Part shown: positions 33,743 through 43,829 of the stretch, piece by piece | Layout: each line of letters begins with the position of its first letter | Numbering within the stretch: the stretch's first letter is position 1 | NCBI RefSeq assembly: GCF_003814875.1 | Contig: NZ_RKQF01000001.1 | Span: forward strand, 3,782,001 to 3,846,000 | Source: Streptomyces sp. Ag109_O5-1 | GTDB taxonomy: Bacteria; Actinomycetota; Actinomycetes; Streptomycetales; Streptomycetaceae | Reading direction: 5' to 3' | Length of the DNA: 64,000 bases | Made by a program: the position numbers and the translations under genes | The notes under the pieces: model-generated | Seen by the model: the letters and a program-made list of their open reading frames with translations, nothing else | The model's database searches: none | What the model was told of the DNA's origin: nothing

Positions 33743-36669
33743 TGACCGGAATCGACGGGATCACCGACTTCGACTCGCTGCGCCGGGCGATGGCGGAGAA
33801 CTCCGAGGAGCCGGAGGGCCCGGCCCGCAACGCGCGCGCTGAGCAGCTGCTGGTGGCGGCCGAGAAGCTGAACATCCCGCTCGCCGTGATCGAGGCGCTC
33901 GGGCACCAGCTGAAGGTCTACAACTACAGCTCCGAGAAGGACCGGATGTTCGTCCCGTTCGCGCGGCTGCTGCGCATGTGGGACGAGCGGCCCGAGGACT
34001 TCGACGAGTACGAGACGCATTCGCTGCACTGGGTCTTCAAGTGGATGTCGGCCGGCATGCTGGACCAGCCGCACATCCCGCTCGCCTCGATCGAGAAGTG
34101 GCTGGGCGAGATGGAGCACCGCTACCGGCTCGCAGGGCACTCGGAACGGGCGGTGCGCAGTGCCGAGTTCAGTGTCGCCGGGCACATCGGTGACTTCCCG
34201 CGCGCGGAGCAGGCGTATGCGGCCTGGCTGGCGGCGGACCGGGACCGGATGGCCGACTGCCACGCGTGCGAGCTGCACGGGCAGGGCGGCTGGCAGCTGA
34301 GGAACGGGCGGGACGCCGAGGCCCTGGAGCTGTGGCGGCCGGTCCTGGAGGGCGAGTACAGCTGTGCCCACGAGCCGCACACGGTCCTCGCCTCCTCGCT
34401 GGCCCCGCTGCTGCGGCTGGGCCGGGTCGACGAGGCGCGCGCCCATCACCTGCGTGGTTTCCGGCTGGTCCGCCCCATGGAGAGCATGCGGGGCGCCTAC
34501 GCCGACCATGTGGAGTTCTGCGCGCTGACCGGCAACGAGGCGCGTGGTCTGGAGCTGCTGGCGGAGCGTCCCGCCTACTTCACGGACACCGGGCAGCCGC
34601 GCAGCCGACTGGACTTCATGGCGGTGGTGACACTGCTGATGGAGCGGCTGACCGAGCTGGGTTTCGGGGAGCAGCGGGTGCCGGGACCCGCCGGGCGGGT
34701 ATGGACGGCCGAGGAGCTCGCCGTCCACGCGCGCGTGGAGACCGAGGAGCTGGCGGCGCGGTTCGACGCCCGCAACGGCACCTCCTATGTCGGTGACCAG
34801 GTGCGCGAGCGGATGGCCCAGCGGCCGCTGGTGGACCGGCTGCCGCTGGGCGTGCGGGCGGCGCGGACGGCGCCCGCGGCACCGGTGGCGCAGGTGGCGC
34901 AGGTGGCACAGGTGCCGGTGCCGGAGCAGTCCGCGCAGCCGGAGCTGCCCGCGCTGCTCGCCGAGGCCCGGCGGCTGTCGGACACGCTGCAGCCGCATGC
35001 CCTGGAGGCGTGGGCGGCGGTCGCACGGGCCGCCGAGGACGCCGAGGTGGACACGTACGTCCGTGCGGAGATCGCCGACCACACGGCGATGGGGCGCGGC
35101 CCCGAGGGCGTCGAGCTGTTCGAGCGGGCGGCGGAGCTGTACGCGGAGTCGGGCGACGAGGGCGAGGCGATCGCGGCACGCGCGCGTGCGGCGTACGTAC
35201 GGGCGCTGTCCGGGGAGCTGGACGAGGCGCTGGCCTCGGTCGACGAGCCGTACGACCGGATCCTCGCGCTGTACGCCGAGGACGCCACCGGGGTGCGGCA
35301 GACGGCGGCCGTGCTGATGAGCCGGGCGCGGATCCTGATGCGGCGGGTGCACGAGCGGTCGGCGGGCGCCGCCGACGCCGAGCAGGCCGTACGGGAGCTG
35401 CTGGCGCTCGTCGGCGGGCGCGGTGGGTCCGATGTCCGGCTGGTGTCCCGGGCGGCCGAGGGGCGGGCGATGCTCGCCGAACTGGCCGAGCTGGCCGGGG
35501 ACGGGGAGCGGGCGGGCGAGCTCTTCCGGCAGGCGACGGCACAGTTCGTGGGCGCCGAGCTGCCGTGGTTCGCGGTGGAGTACGAGGTGCGGGTGGCCGC
35601 GCTCGCCCATGCGCAGGGTGACATGGCCGAGGCGGAACGGGCGCTGCGCGCGGCTCTGGAGCACGGCGGGCCGTATGTGGAGCCGGTCGGGCGGGCCCAG
35701 CTGCATCTCCAGCTCGCCGAGGTCCTCGGCGGCCGGGGCGCTGCCGAGGAGGCCGCCGAGCATGCCCTGGAGGCGGCGCACTGGGCCGACGAGGCCGGGG
35801 AGAGCTCCACCCTGGGCGCCTGGGCGCGGCATCAGCTGGGCGGCTTCCTGCTGCGGCAGGGGCGGTTCGCGGAGGCCGCCGAGGTGCTGGAGTCGGCCCT
35901 GTCCGACCTGAGTGCCGAGACGCACGGGGACGGCGCGGTCGTCCAGACCCAGTGGTGGCTCGGGGACTGTCTGAGCGAGCTCGGCGAGCATCATGCGGCG
36001 GCCGAACGGCGGCTGCAGGCGGCCGAGATCGCCCGGCACTGGCCCGAGCAGCACGACCACGCCACCCTGGCCCACCTCGCGGCCGAGTCGCTGAGCAACG
36101 CGGGCCTGCCCGTGGAGGCGGACCGGGCGTACACGCGCGCGGGCCAGTTGTGGCGGGCGATGGGCAATGTGCACTTCCTGGTGCGTTCGCTGCGCGCCCG
36201 CGCCTGGCTGGCGCTGCGCACGGAGGAGGGGCTGGAGGGCGCGCGGAAGCTGATGGCGGACGCGGTCCGCGAGTGCGAGTCGGCGCTGGAGGTCGTCGAC
36301 GACCCGGCCGGGGCGGAGCGGCTCGCCGGTGAACTCGGGCACACGCGCCGGCAGTTCGGTGATCTGCTGGCCCGTTCAGTGCCCGAGGAGGCCGAGGACG
36401 CGGCGATCCGGGAGGCGTTCGAGGCGGCTCTCGCGGAGATGGCGGCGGCGATCTCGGTGTTCGCCACGCTGGGCGAGGAGGGGCTGCACAGCCGTACCGG
36501 CGCCGAACTGGCCGCCGGCTGGCTGGAGGCGGACCTGAGCCGTCCGGCGGACGCGGCGGCACGCGCGCGTGCGGTGCTGGACGCCTACGAGGGCGCCGAC
36601 CCGGCCGACGAGACGGTCCGGTCCCGGCGGACGGAGGCCCGGCAGCTGCTGGAACCTACGGAGGAATGA
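33742..36669 (+). CDS. Large TPR-repeat protein coupled to Hsp90-like gene
   Basis: The 975 residues are almost entirely helical Ala/Glu/Arg/Leu-rich repeats with TPR-like spacing, for example AEQAYAAWLAADRDRM, AAEEAAEHALEAAHWADEAG and GRFAEAAEVLESALSDL. No enzymatic motif is visible. A Pro/Ala/Val-rich hinge near residue 375 (APAAPVAQVAQVAQV) separates an N-terminal part from the main repeat array. It overlaps the upstream Hsp90 gene by one base. TPR proteins are classic Hsp90 partners in eukaryotes; applying that here is inference. Confidence 0.8.
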   Translation: MTGIDGITDFDSLRRAMAENSEEPEGPARNARAEQLLVAAEKLNIPLAVIEALGHQLKVYNYSSEKDRMFVPFARLLRMWDERPEDFDEYETHSLHWVFKWMSAGMLDQPHIPLASIEKWLGEMEHRYRLAGHSERAVRSAEFSVAGHIGDFPRAEQAYAAWLAADRDRMADCHACELHGQGGWQLRNGRDAEALELWRPVLEGEYSCAHEPHTVLASSLAPLLRLGRVDEARAHHLRGFRLVRPMESMRGAYADHVEFCALTGNEARGLELLAERPAYFTDTGQPRSRLDFMAVVTLLMERLTELGFGEQRVPGPAGRVWTAEELAVHARVETEELAARFDARNGTSYVGDQVRERMAQRPLVDRLPLGVRAARTAPAAPVAQVAQVAQVPVPEQSAQPELPALLAEARRLSDTLQPHALEAWAAVARAAEDAEVDTYVRAEIADHTAMGRGPEGVELFERAAELYAESGDEGEAIAARARAAYVRALSGELDEALASVDEPYDRILALYAEDATGVRQTAAVLMSRARILMRRVHERSAGAADAEQAVRELLALVGGRGGSDVRLVSRAAEGRAMLAELAELAGDGERAGELFRQATAQFVGAELPWFAVEYEVRVAALAHAQGDMAEAERALRAALEHGGPYVEPVGRAQLHLQLAEVLGGRGAAEEAAEHALEAAHWADEAGESSTLGAWARHQLGGFLLRQGRFAEAAEVLESALSDLSAETHGDGAVVQTQWWLGDCLSELGEHHAAAERRLQAAEIARHWPEQHDHATLAHLAAESLSNAGLPVEADRAYTRAGQLWRAMGNVHFLVRSLRARAWLALRTEEGLEGARKLMADAVRECESALEVVDDPAGAERLAGELGHTRRQFGDLLARSVPEEAEDAAIREAFEAALAEMAAAISVFATLGEEGLHSRTGAELAAGWLEADLSRPADAAARARAVLDAYEGADPADETVRSRRTEARQLLEPTEE

Positions 36670-36679
36670 GAAGAGGGGG

Positions 36680-36700
36680 CTCGTCCTGCGCCTGGACGAG
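36680..36700. terminator. Hairpin between convergent TPR and DAK2 genes
   Basis: CTCGTCC (36680-36686) pairs with GGACGAG (36694-36700) around a 7-nt loop; outer GGGGGCT and AGCCCCC stretches could extend the structure into the DAK2 3' end. Confidence 0.5.
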
Positions 36701-36702
36701 AT

Positions 36703-38373
36703 CTACTCGACGCCTATGAGGAGCGGAGCCCCCTGCCGTCCGCCCCGGTGGACCACGGTGTCGACGGCGAGGTACGCCTCGCGCACGCGTACCTCCAGGC
36801 GGTCGGCGACGCCTTCGGGTGCCTCGTCGCCGAGGACGAGGGTGACCAGCTCGCCGCCGGCCTGGAGCATGCGGTCCAGGACGGTCTCGGCGGTGGCGGT
36901 GACGTCCGAGCCGATCACCGCCACGTCGCCGTCGATCAGGCCCAGGACGTCCCCGGCCTGGCAGATGCCGGCCATGGTCCAGGACTGCCGTTCCGCGATC
37001 ACGACCTCGGCGTAGCGGGTGGCGCCCGCCGCCGAGGTCATCTGGACGACGTCCTCGTCGAAGCGGCGGTCCGGCTGGTGCACCGCGAGCGCGGCGATGC
37101 CCTGGACCGCCGAGCGGGTCGGGATGAGGGCGACCCGGATGCCCTCCGCGCGGGCCTGCTCGGCCGCCGCGGCCGCCGTGTGCCGCAGGTCGGCGTCGTT
37201 GGGCAGCAGCACCACCTCGCGCGCGTGGGCGCGCCGTACGGCGTCCACCAGCTCCCCGCTGGCGGGCGGCTCCCCGGGGCGGGCGAGCACCGTGGTCGCG
37301 CCGGCCTCGCCGTACAGCCCGGCCAGCCCCTCCCCCGGTACGACGGCCACCACGGCCCGCTGCACCCGCTCGCGCGGCGGGCGTTCCCCGCCGCTGTGCA
37401 CGTCCCCCGCGCCGAAGTGCGTGATCCTGATCCGGTACGGCCGCCCGGCCTCGACGCCTGCCTCCACGGCGGCGCCGGCGTCGTCGACGTGCACATGGAC
37501 GTTCCACAGTCCGTCGCCGCCGACCACGACCAGGGAGTCCCCGAGGGCGTCCAGCCGGGCCTGCAGCCGGTCCACGGCGCTGTCCTCGGCCTCCAGGAGG
37601 TAGATGACCTCGAAGGCGGGCCCGGCGGAGGCCCCGGCGCGAGCGTCGGAAACGGCGTCCACGCGCCCGTGGACGACCGGGCCCGTCCCGGACGCGTGCG
37701 CGTGCGCGTCGAAAGCCGCCGGGGTCTCCCCGGTGAACGCCTCCACCAGCGCCCCGAGCACCACGACCAGACCCCGCCCGCCGGCGTCGACCACTCCGGC
37801 CCGCTCCAGGGCGGCCAGCTGGCCCGGGGTCGCCGCGAGCGCCTTGCAGGCCCCCTCGTAGGCGGCCCGCGCGACCGTCCCGCAGTCGCTCCCGGCCGCG
37901 TCAGCTGCGTCGGCCGCCGCCGACGCGACGGACAGCACCGTGCCCTCGACGGGGTGGGCCACGGCCCGGCGCGCGGAATCCGCCGCGTACCGCAGCGCGA
38001 GCCGCAGCCCCTCGCCGTCCATGTGAGTCGCCTCACCCTCGGTGAGGACATGGGCCATGCCGCGCAGCAGCTGCGCCAGGATCGTGCCGGAGTTGCCGCG
38101 CGCGCCTATGAGGGCCCCGTGGGCCATCGCGCCGACGGCGTCGGCCAGTGTGGGTACCTCCTCGCCCAGCTCGTAGCCCGCGAAGACGGCCTCCACGGCC
38201 CCCGTGGCCGACTCCACCGTCAGATACAGGTTGGTGCCCGTGTCGCCGTCGGCCACCGGGTAGACGTTGATCGCGTCGATCTCCTCGCGCGCCCGTCCGA
38301 GCGCCCCGAGCGCGAGACCGCACCAGGTGCGTACCGCGAGAGCATCGAAGAATGTCTGCGGCACCTGCGCCAC
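36703..38373 (-). CDS. DAK2 domain protein (FakA/YloV-like)
   Basis: The 556-residue protein has an N-terminal DhaL/DAK2 kinase-type domain with the nucleotide-binding INVYPVADGDTGTNLYLT near residue 37, GARGNSGTILAQLLRG near 90 and DAGGRGLVVVLGA near 195. A middle domain and a C-terminal DegV-like half follow. This layout is that of YloV/FakA; FakA phosphorylates fatty acids bound to FakB in Firmicutes, but the substrate in Streptomyces is uncertain. It lies between recG-side genes and rpmB, a conserved location. Confidence 0.88.
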   Translation of the reverse strand: MAQVPQTFFDALAVRTWCGLALGALGRAREEIDAINVYPVADGDTGTNLYLTVESATGAVEAVFAGYELGEEVPTLADAVGAMAHGALIGARGNSGTILAQLLRGMAHVLTEGEATHMDGEGLRLALRYAADSARRAVAHPVEGTVLSVASAAADAADAAGSDCGTVARAAYEGACKALAATPGQLAALERAGVVDAGGRGLVVVLGALVEAFTGETPAAFDAHAHASGTGPVVHGRVDAVSDARAGASAGPAFEVIYLLEAEDSAVDRLQARLDALGDSLVVVGGDGLWNVHVHVDDAGAAVEAGVEAGRPYRIRITHFGAGDVHSGGERPPRERVQRAVVAVVPGEGLAGLYGEAGATTVLARPGEPPASGELVDAVRRAHAREVVLLPNDADLRHTAAAAAEQARAEGIRVALIPTRSAVQGIAALAVHQPDRRFDEDVVQMTSAAGATRYAEVVIAERQSWTMAGICQAGDVLGLIDGDVAVIGSDVTATAETVLDRMLQAGGELVTLVLGDEAPEGVADRLEVRVREAYLAVDTVVHRGGRQGAPLLIGVE

Positions 38374-38578
38374 CTGCGCCTCCTTGAGCTGGCTGGACGT
38401 GGACGCAGCGTAGACCTCACAGGGGTGTCCACCGGAAGTGGGCCGGGGGCGGGCCCCTGAGCTGCCATGCTAGTTTCGTCTAACCGTCGCAGCCGTTGTA
38501 TGCTGCTCCGGTTGCCCGATCTGATCGGGCCATTCCCCTGGCAACGCCAATCAAGATCACCAGATCCATACGATCTCG

Positions 38579-38596
38579 ATCCCGGCGCGCCGGGAT
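38579..38596. promoter_or_regulatory. 18-bp perfect palindrome in the rpmB leader
   Basis: ATCCCGGCGCGCCGGGAT is perfectly self-complementary and ends 37 bp before the rpmB start. It could form a leader hairpin or bind a dimeric regulator. Confidence 0.4.
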
Positions 38597-38633
38597 TCAA
38601 CCGTAAGTGCATCTGAAGTCTTTGGAGTGACCC

Positions 38634-38819
38634 GTGGCTGCCAACTGCGACGTCTGCGGCAAGGGGCCGGGCTTCGGCAACAACATCTCGCACTCGCACC
38701 GCCGTACGTCCCGTCGCTGGAACCCGAACATCCAGCGTGTGCGTACCGTGGTCGGCGGGACGCCGAAGCGCGTCAATGCCTGCACCTCGTGCATCAAGGC
38801 CGGCAAGGTCTCGCGCTGA
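38634..38819 (+). CDS. rpmB: 50S ribosomal protein L28
   Basis: L28 is a large-subunit protein. The 61 residues MAANCDVCGKGPGFGNNISHSH... contain the Cys pairs CDVC and CTSC of the zinc-binding form and the conserved SHRRTSRRWNPNIQ. The GTG start follows TTTGGAGTG. It is monocistronic, with a classic terminator downstream and a palindrome upstream. Confidence 0.97.
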   Translation: MAANCDVCGKGPGFGNNISHSHRRTSRRWNPNIQRVRTVVGGTPKRVNACTSCIKAGKVSR

Positions 38820-38863
38820 CGCACTGTCGCTGAGCGCGCGGCCACCGCTGGTTCGCTGCACAG

Positions 38864-38895
38864 AGCCGGTCCACCTCAGGGTGGGCCGGCTTTTT
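38864..38895 (+). terminator. Rho-independent terminator of rpmB
   Basis: AGCCGGTCCACC pairs with GGTGGGCCGGCT (one G-T pair) around a 4-nt loop, followed by TTTTT. A textbook terminator. Confidence 0.88.
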
Positions 38896-38948
38896 GCCGT
38901 GCCGGAAATTCCGGGCCCCATGCGGCCGGGCCCTGACAGGCTGTACGG

Positions 38949-41931
38949 ATGCGCTTCGGCATCCTGGGCCCTCTGGACGTACGCACCAACGACAGCACCC
39001 CCGTCGACCCCGGCGGCCCCCGCCCCCGCGCCCTCCTGACCCTGCTGCTCCTCGACGCGGGCCGCGCGGTCTCCACGCGGCGCCTCGTGGACGGCGTGTA
39101 CGGGGCCGAGCCGCCGCCGGGGCCGCCAACGCACTCCAGTCCCAGATCTCCCGGCTGCGCAGGCGACTGGCCCCGCACGCGGAGATCGAGGCCACACCCA
39201 CCGGCTATCGCCTCGCCGTCGCCCCCGACACCGTTGACGTACACCAGTTCGAAAAGCTGTCCGCGGCCGGACGCACCGCTCTCGCCGCCGGTGACCCTGC
39301 GCAGGCGGCCTCCCTGCTGCGGGAGGCGCTCGCCCTGTGGCGCGGTCCCGCGCTGCCCGACCTCCCGGACGCGGACGCCGAGGCCACGCGGCTGGAAGAG
39401 CTGCGGCCGGCCGTCGTACAGGACCGCATCGAGGCGGATCTGTCGCTCGGCGGCGGCTCCGAGCTCGTACCGGAGCTACGGGCGCTGCTGTCCGCCCACC
39501 CGCTGGGCGAGCGGCTGTACGGGCAGCTGATGCGGGCCCTGCACGCGGGCGGGCGGCCCGCCGAGGCGCTGACCGTGTACGAGGAGGCCCGCCGCGCCCT
39601 CGCGGACGAGCTGGCGCCGATCCCTCGCCCGAGCTGTCCGCGCTGCACCTGGAGCTGCTGCGGGGCGCACAGCCCGTGCGGCCCCGGCTGCCGGTCCAGC
39701 TCACCCGGTTCGTCGGCCGCGAACCCGAACTCACCCGGATCTCCGCCCTCCTCGCCGACTCCCGGCTGGTCACCCTCACCGGCCCCGGCGGGGCGGGCAA
39801 GACGCGGCTGGCGATCGAGGCGGCCCAGCACCGTCCCGGTGCCGCCTTCGTCGAACTCGCGCCCCTCACCGACGGCTCCCGGATCCCGTACGCCGTCCTG
39901 GCCGCCCTGGATGTCCGCGAGGGCTTCCGCAGCCCCGCCGCCGACACCACGGACCGGCTGCTGGCCGCCCTGGAGGACCGTGAGCTGCTGCTCGTCCTCG
40001 ACAACTGCGAGCACCTGGTCGAGGAGGCCGCCAGGGTCGCCGCCCTGCTCCTCTCCGCCTGCCCGGGTGTGCGGATCCTGGCCACCAGCCGGGAGTCCCT
40101 GGCCATCACCGGCGAGATCCTGGTCCCGGTGCCCCCGCTGCCACCGGAACCCGCGGTGCGGCTGTTCCTGGACCGGGCCCGTGCCGTACGCCCCGGTTTC
40201 GACGGCCACGCGCGCGTGGCCGGCATCTGCACCGCCCTCGACGGGCTGCCCCTGGCCATCGAGCTGGCGGCGGCCCGGCTGCGCACCCTCACCCCGGACG
40301 AACTCGCCGACCGCCTGGACGACCGGTTCCGGCTGCTCTCCCGCGGCGACCGTTCAAAGGCGCCCCGGCACCGCACCCTGCGCGCGGTCGTGGAGTGGAG
40401 CTGGGGCCTGCTGGACGAGGAGGAGCGCGAGCTGGCGCGGCGCCTGACGGTGTTCTCCGGGGGTGCGACGTCGGCGGCGGTCGAGGCGGTGTGCGGGCTG
40501 CCGTATCCGGAGGACGTGCTGGCCTCGCTGGTGGAGAAGTCGTTCCTGGAGGTGTCCGAGGGGCGCTACCGGATGCTGGAGACGATCCGGGCCTTCGCCG
40601 CCGAGGAGCGGGAGGAGGATCTCGCGGACGCCCACGCCGACTACTTCCTGCGGCTGGCCGAGGAGGCCGAGCCGCGGCTGCGCGGCGGCGGCCAGCTCCC
40701 CTGGCTGGCCCGGCTCGCCGCCGAGCAGGGCAATCTGGACGCGGCACTGCGCCACCTGGTGCGCCACGACACGGACCGGGCCCTGCGCCTCATGGGACCC
40801 CTCTCCTGGTTCTGGCGGCTGCGCGGAGTGCACGGCGAACGGATGAGGACGGCACGGGAACTGCTGGCCGCCGTCGGAGACACGCCCCCGCCCGGTCTGG
40901 AGGAGGAGTACGTCCTGTGCGCGATCAACGCGCTCTCCGGTGCCGGCGAGGAACCGGAGCTCATCGCGCGCGTGGACACCGTTCTGGAGGCGTACCGGGG
41001 ACCGCTGCGGCTGCCGTACATCCTCGTGCTGTGGGCGGTGGCGGCCGGTCCGCGGCCCGCCGCCGACGAGAAGGCCCTCGCCCTGGCCGGCGCGTCCCCC
41101 TGGGCACACGCCCTGCTGGGCGTGGGGCTGGGCTTCCAAGCGCAGTTCTCCGGTCGCCCCGGGGAGTCCGAGGAGTACTTCTCCCGGGCGCTGGCGGGCT
41201 ACCGGGCCACCGGTGACCGCTGGGGCATGGCCAACTGCCTCGACCCGCTCGGCCTGCTCGCCCACACCCGCGGCGACTCCGGGCGCGCCCTGGAGCTGCT
41301 CGACGAGGGGCTGGCGCACGTACGAGAGCTGGCCGCCCCCGAGGAGACCGCCGACCTGCTGCGCAGCCGCGGCACCGTGCTGCTGCACCGGGGCGACACG
41401 GCCGCCGCCGGTGGCCATTTCGAGCAGGCGCTGACGCTCGCCCGTGGCGCCGGCCTCCCCGACAAGGTGGCGGCCGCCCGGCGCGGTCTCGGTGACGCGG
41501 CCCGGCTGGCCGGGGACCCGGCACGCGCGCGCGTGCACTACGAGAACGCCCTCCAGGAGTGCGCCGCCAACTGGTTCAGCGTCGGAGAGACGGTCCGCAT
41601 CCTGATCGGGCTCGGGCGGACGGCCGCCGCCGAGAGGCACACCGAGGAGGCCCGCGACTGGTTCCGGCAGGCCGCCGAACTGGCCGTCGAGGGACCGGGC
41701 GACCTGGAACTCGCCGACGCGGCGGAGGCGCTGGCGTCCGTGGCCGACTCGGCCGAGCGGGCCGCGGTGCTGCTGGGCGCGGGGACGGGCTTGCGGGGCG
41801 TCCGCAGCGGAGGCGACCCGGACGTCGTACGCGTCGAGGAGGAAGTCCGGGCGAAGCTGTCGCCCGAGGCCTACGAAGAGGCCTTTCAGCAGGGCCTGCG
41901 GCAAGGGTCAGCGGCGGTCAGCGAACGGTAG
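38949..41931 (+). pseudogene. AfsR/BTAD-type transcriptional regulator, two -1 frameshifts
   Basis: The start MRFGILGPLDVR is the N-terminal winged helix of SARP/AfsR-type regulators. At the G-run 39119-39122 the frame must move by -1 to continue as AANALQSQISRLRRRLAPHAE and the BTAD domain. Near 39617-39620 a second -1 shift is needed to reach the NB-ARC ATPase (LTGPGGAGKTRLAIE near 39780, LLLVLDNCEHLVEEA near 39990) and the TPR-like C-terminal half. Adding one base at each site gives a normal protein of about 994 residues. Codon use on each side is ordinary, so these are either recent mutations or sequencing errors in G/C runs. Confidence 0.8.
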
Positions 41932-41965
41932 GGGGACGGTCAGCGCCCCCGCCGAAGCTCCTCGT

Positions 41966-42536
41966 ATGACGAAGCAGACGCGGCAGACACCGCAGACACC
42001 GCAGCAGAAGAACCTGTCCCACCTCAGCGTCCTGATCTCCGGCGCCAGTGTCGCCGGGCCCGCCCTCGCCCTCGACCTCGCCCGGCTCGGCGCCCGGGTC
42101 ACCGTCGTCGAGAAGGCCCCGGACCTGCGCGGCGGCGGCTTCGCCGTCGACTTCCGCGGCCATGTCCACCGCACCGTGCTGACCTCCATGGGCATCTGGG
42201 ACGAGATCCACCGCCGCCAGACCCACATGGGCCGACAGACGGTCGTCGACGCCGACGGAAACCCCCGCGTGGACCTGCCCGCCGAGCTGATGAGCGGCGA
42301 TGTGGAGATCTTCCGCGGCGAACTCGCGCGGATCATGTACGAGCGCACCAAGGACGAGGTCGAGTACGTCTTCGGCGACTCGATCGCCACGCTCGGCGAG
42401 GACGCCGACGGTGTCGACGTCACCTTCGAGAAGGGCGCGCCCCGCCGCTTCGCCCTGGTCGTCGGCGCCGACGGACTGCACTCCAACACCCGTCGGCTGG
42501 TCTTCGGCGACGAGTCCCGCTACCTGCGCTTCTTCG
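41966..42536 (+). pseudogene. FAD-dependent monooxygenase, 5' half
   Basis: This frame encodes about 190 residues of a PheA/TetX-like FAD monooxygenase: the FAD-binding LISGASVAGPALALDLA near residue 24, GGGFAVDFRG, and the GADGLHSNTRRLV (DG) motif near residue 168. After RYLRFF the sequence stops resembling the family. The rest of the gene is found 15.2 kb to the right (57763-58427), and the two parts join in frame. The insertion point is the left border of the island. Confidence 0.85.
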
Positions 42537-42671
42537 ACCTTCTCTTGGGGTTCCGTGGGTGTGGTGTGACGTTGCTGGAAGGTGCCTCGTTAGGCGCTGG
42601 ACGGTGAATCTCCGGGGGTGTGGCTCTGTGGTGTGCCGTTGCAGGTGGCTATGGAGTTGAGGACGTGAGCT

Positions 42672-43829
42672 GTGCGGAGTTTTCCGGTGTGTTTGCCGTC
42701 GGGGGCCCGGTACTGGACGGTGCTGGATGCGGAGTTGGAGGTGTTTCCCGCTGCTGATCAGTGGCTGAGGCACGTTCGGTTCGGCCAGCATCGTGCCGAG
42801 CTGACGACGAAGTCGTATGCGGGTGCCGTCGTTCTGTATCTGCACTGGTGTGAGCGGACGGGGCGGGACTGGCGCGAAGCCGCGAGCGAGGTGGGCCTGT
42901 TCATGGTCTGGCTCAAGTACGCCCCAGGGGATCCGCAGGAACCGGTGTCGGCAGGTCCGGGCAGCGCGCCGGTGCGTGGCGAGCGCCGCATCAACGGTGT
43001 TCTCACGGGCGTGCGGGGATTGCTGTCGCATGCTGTCACCACGGGTGAGGTGGAGCGTTGGGTGCTCGGCCAGCTCTACGAGGTGGTCAGCAGCCGGGAC
43101 TTGCCCACCGAGGCGCTTGGTGAGGCGCCTGGGATGGTTTCGCGTTTGAAGGCGCGCCACCGGCTGCAGGAGCCGGAGTCGGACGTGGACCGCGCTAGTG
43201 ATGAAGAAGCGGTGGCGCTGTTTCGGGCGTGCCATAACGCACGCGACCGCCTCATCGTGCTGTTGCTGGCGCGTGTCGGGCTGCGTCCCGGTCAGGTGGC
43301 GGGGCTACGCCGCAGCGACTGTCACCTCCTGATGGATTCCCGGGCCCTGGGGTGCGACGTGGAAGGTCCGCATCTGCACATCATCCGGCGGGCGAATGAG
43401 AACGGTGCTTGGTCGAAGTCGCGGAAGAAGTGGGTGCTGCCGGTCGACTTCCTGGTCGTCCAGGCGATGGACCAGTACGCCGCTGAGCGTCACCGCATGG
43501 TCGGCGCCGGGGGCAGCGACTTCCTGCTGGTGAATCTCTTCCGCGCGCCGCTGGGGTCGCCGGTGACGACGGATGCGATCGGCGAGCTGATTGCCGCGCT
43601 CGTACGCCGGGCTGGCCTGGGGCGCAGGGTCGTTGCGCGCATGCTGCGCCATGCCTTTGCCAGTAACGTCGCCGACGCCGGCGGGGTTCTGGACGAGGTG
43701 CAGGCGTTGCTGGGGCAGAGCCATCCTGGCTCGCCTCGGCCCTATCTGCACCCCGCGGCGGGACGGCTGCGCGAGGCGATCGAGCGGGTGCCCTCCCCGC
43801 GCATGATGAGCGCGGAGGCCGAATCGTGA
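42672..43829 (+). CDS. Tyrosine recombinase, TnpA-like (Tn554 type)
   Basis: The 385-residue protein is a phage-integrase-fold recombinase. An N-terminal SAM-like core-binding domain (TKSYAGAVVLYLHWCERTG) precedes the catalytic domain with the first arginine in RVGLRPGQVAGLRRSD, then RMLRHAFASN, LLGQSH and the nucleophile tyrosine in SPRPYLHP. In the box usually HxxRH the first histidine is Arg here. Its stop overlaps the start of the next gene (GTGA). Two recombinases in a row followed by a small helical protein is the Tn554 tnpA-tnpB-tnpC order. Confidence 0.85.
   Translation: MRSFPVCLPSGARYWTVLDAELEVFPAADQWLRHVRFGQHRAELTTKSYAGAVVLYLHWCERTGRDWREAASEVGLFMVWLKYAPGDPQEPVSAGPGSAPVRGERRINGVLTGVRGLLSHAVTTGEVERWVLGQLYEVVSSRDLPTEALGEAPGMVSRLKARHRLQEPESDVDRASDEEAVALFRACHNARDRLIVLLLARVGLRPGQVAGLRRSDCHLLMDSRALGCDVEGPHLHIIRRANENGAWSKSRKKWVLPVDFLVVQAMDQYAAERHRMVGAGGSDFLLVNLFRAPLGSPVTTDAIGELIAALVRRAGLGRRVVARMLRHAFASNVADAGGVLDEVQALLGQSHPGSPRPYLHPAAGRLREAIERVPSPRMMSAEAES

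Noticed and set aside
39100..39140. Programmed frameshifting in the AfsR-type gene
   Set aside because: There is no slippery heptamer or downstream structure of the usual kind, and two separate shifts would be needed. Mutation or sequencing error is simpler.
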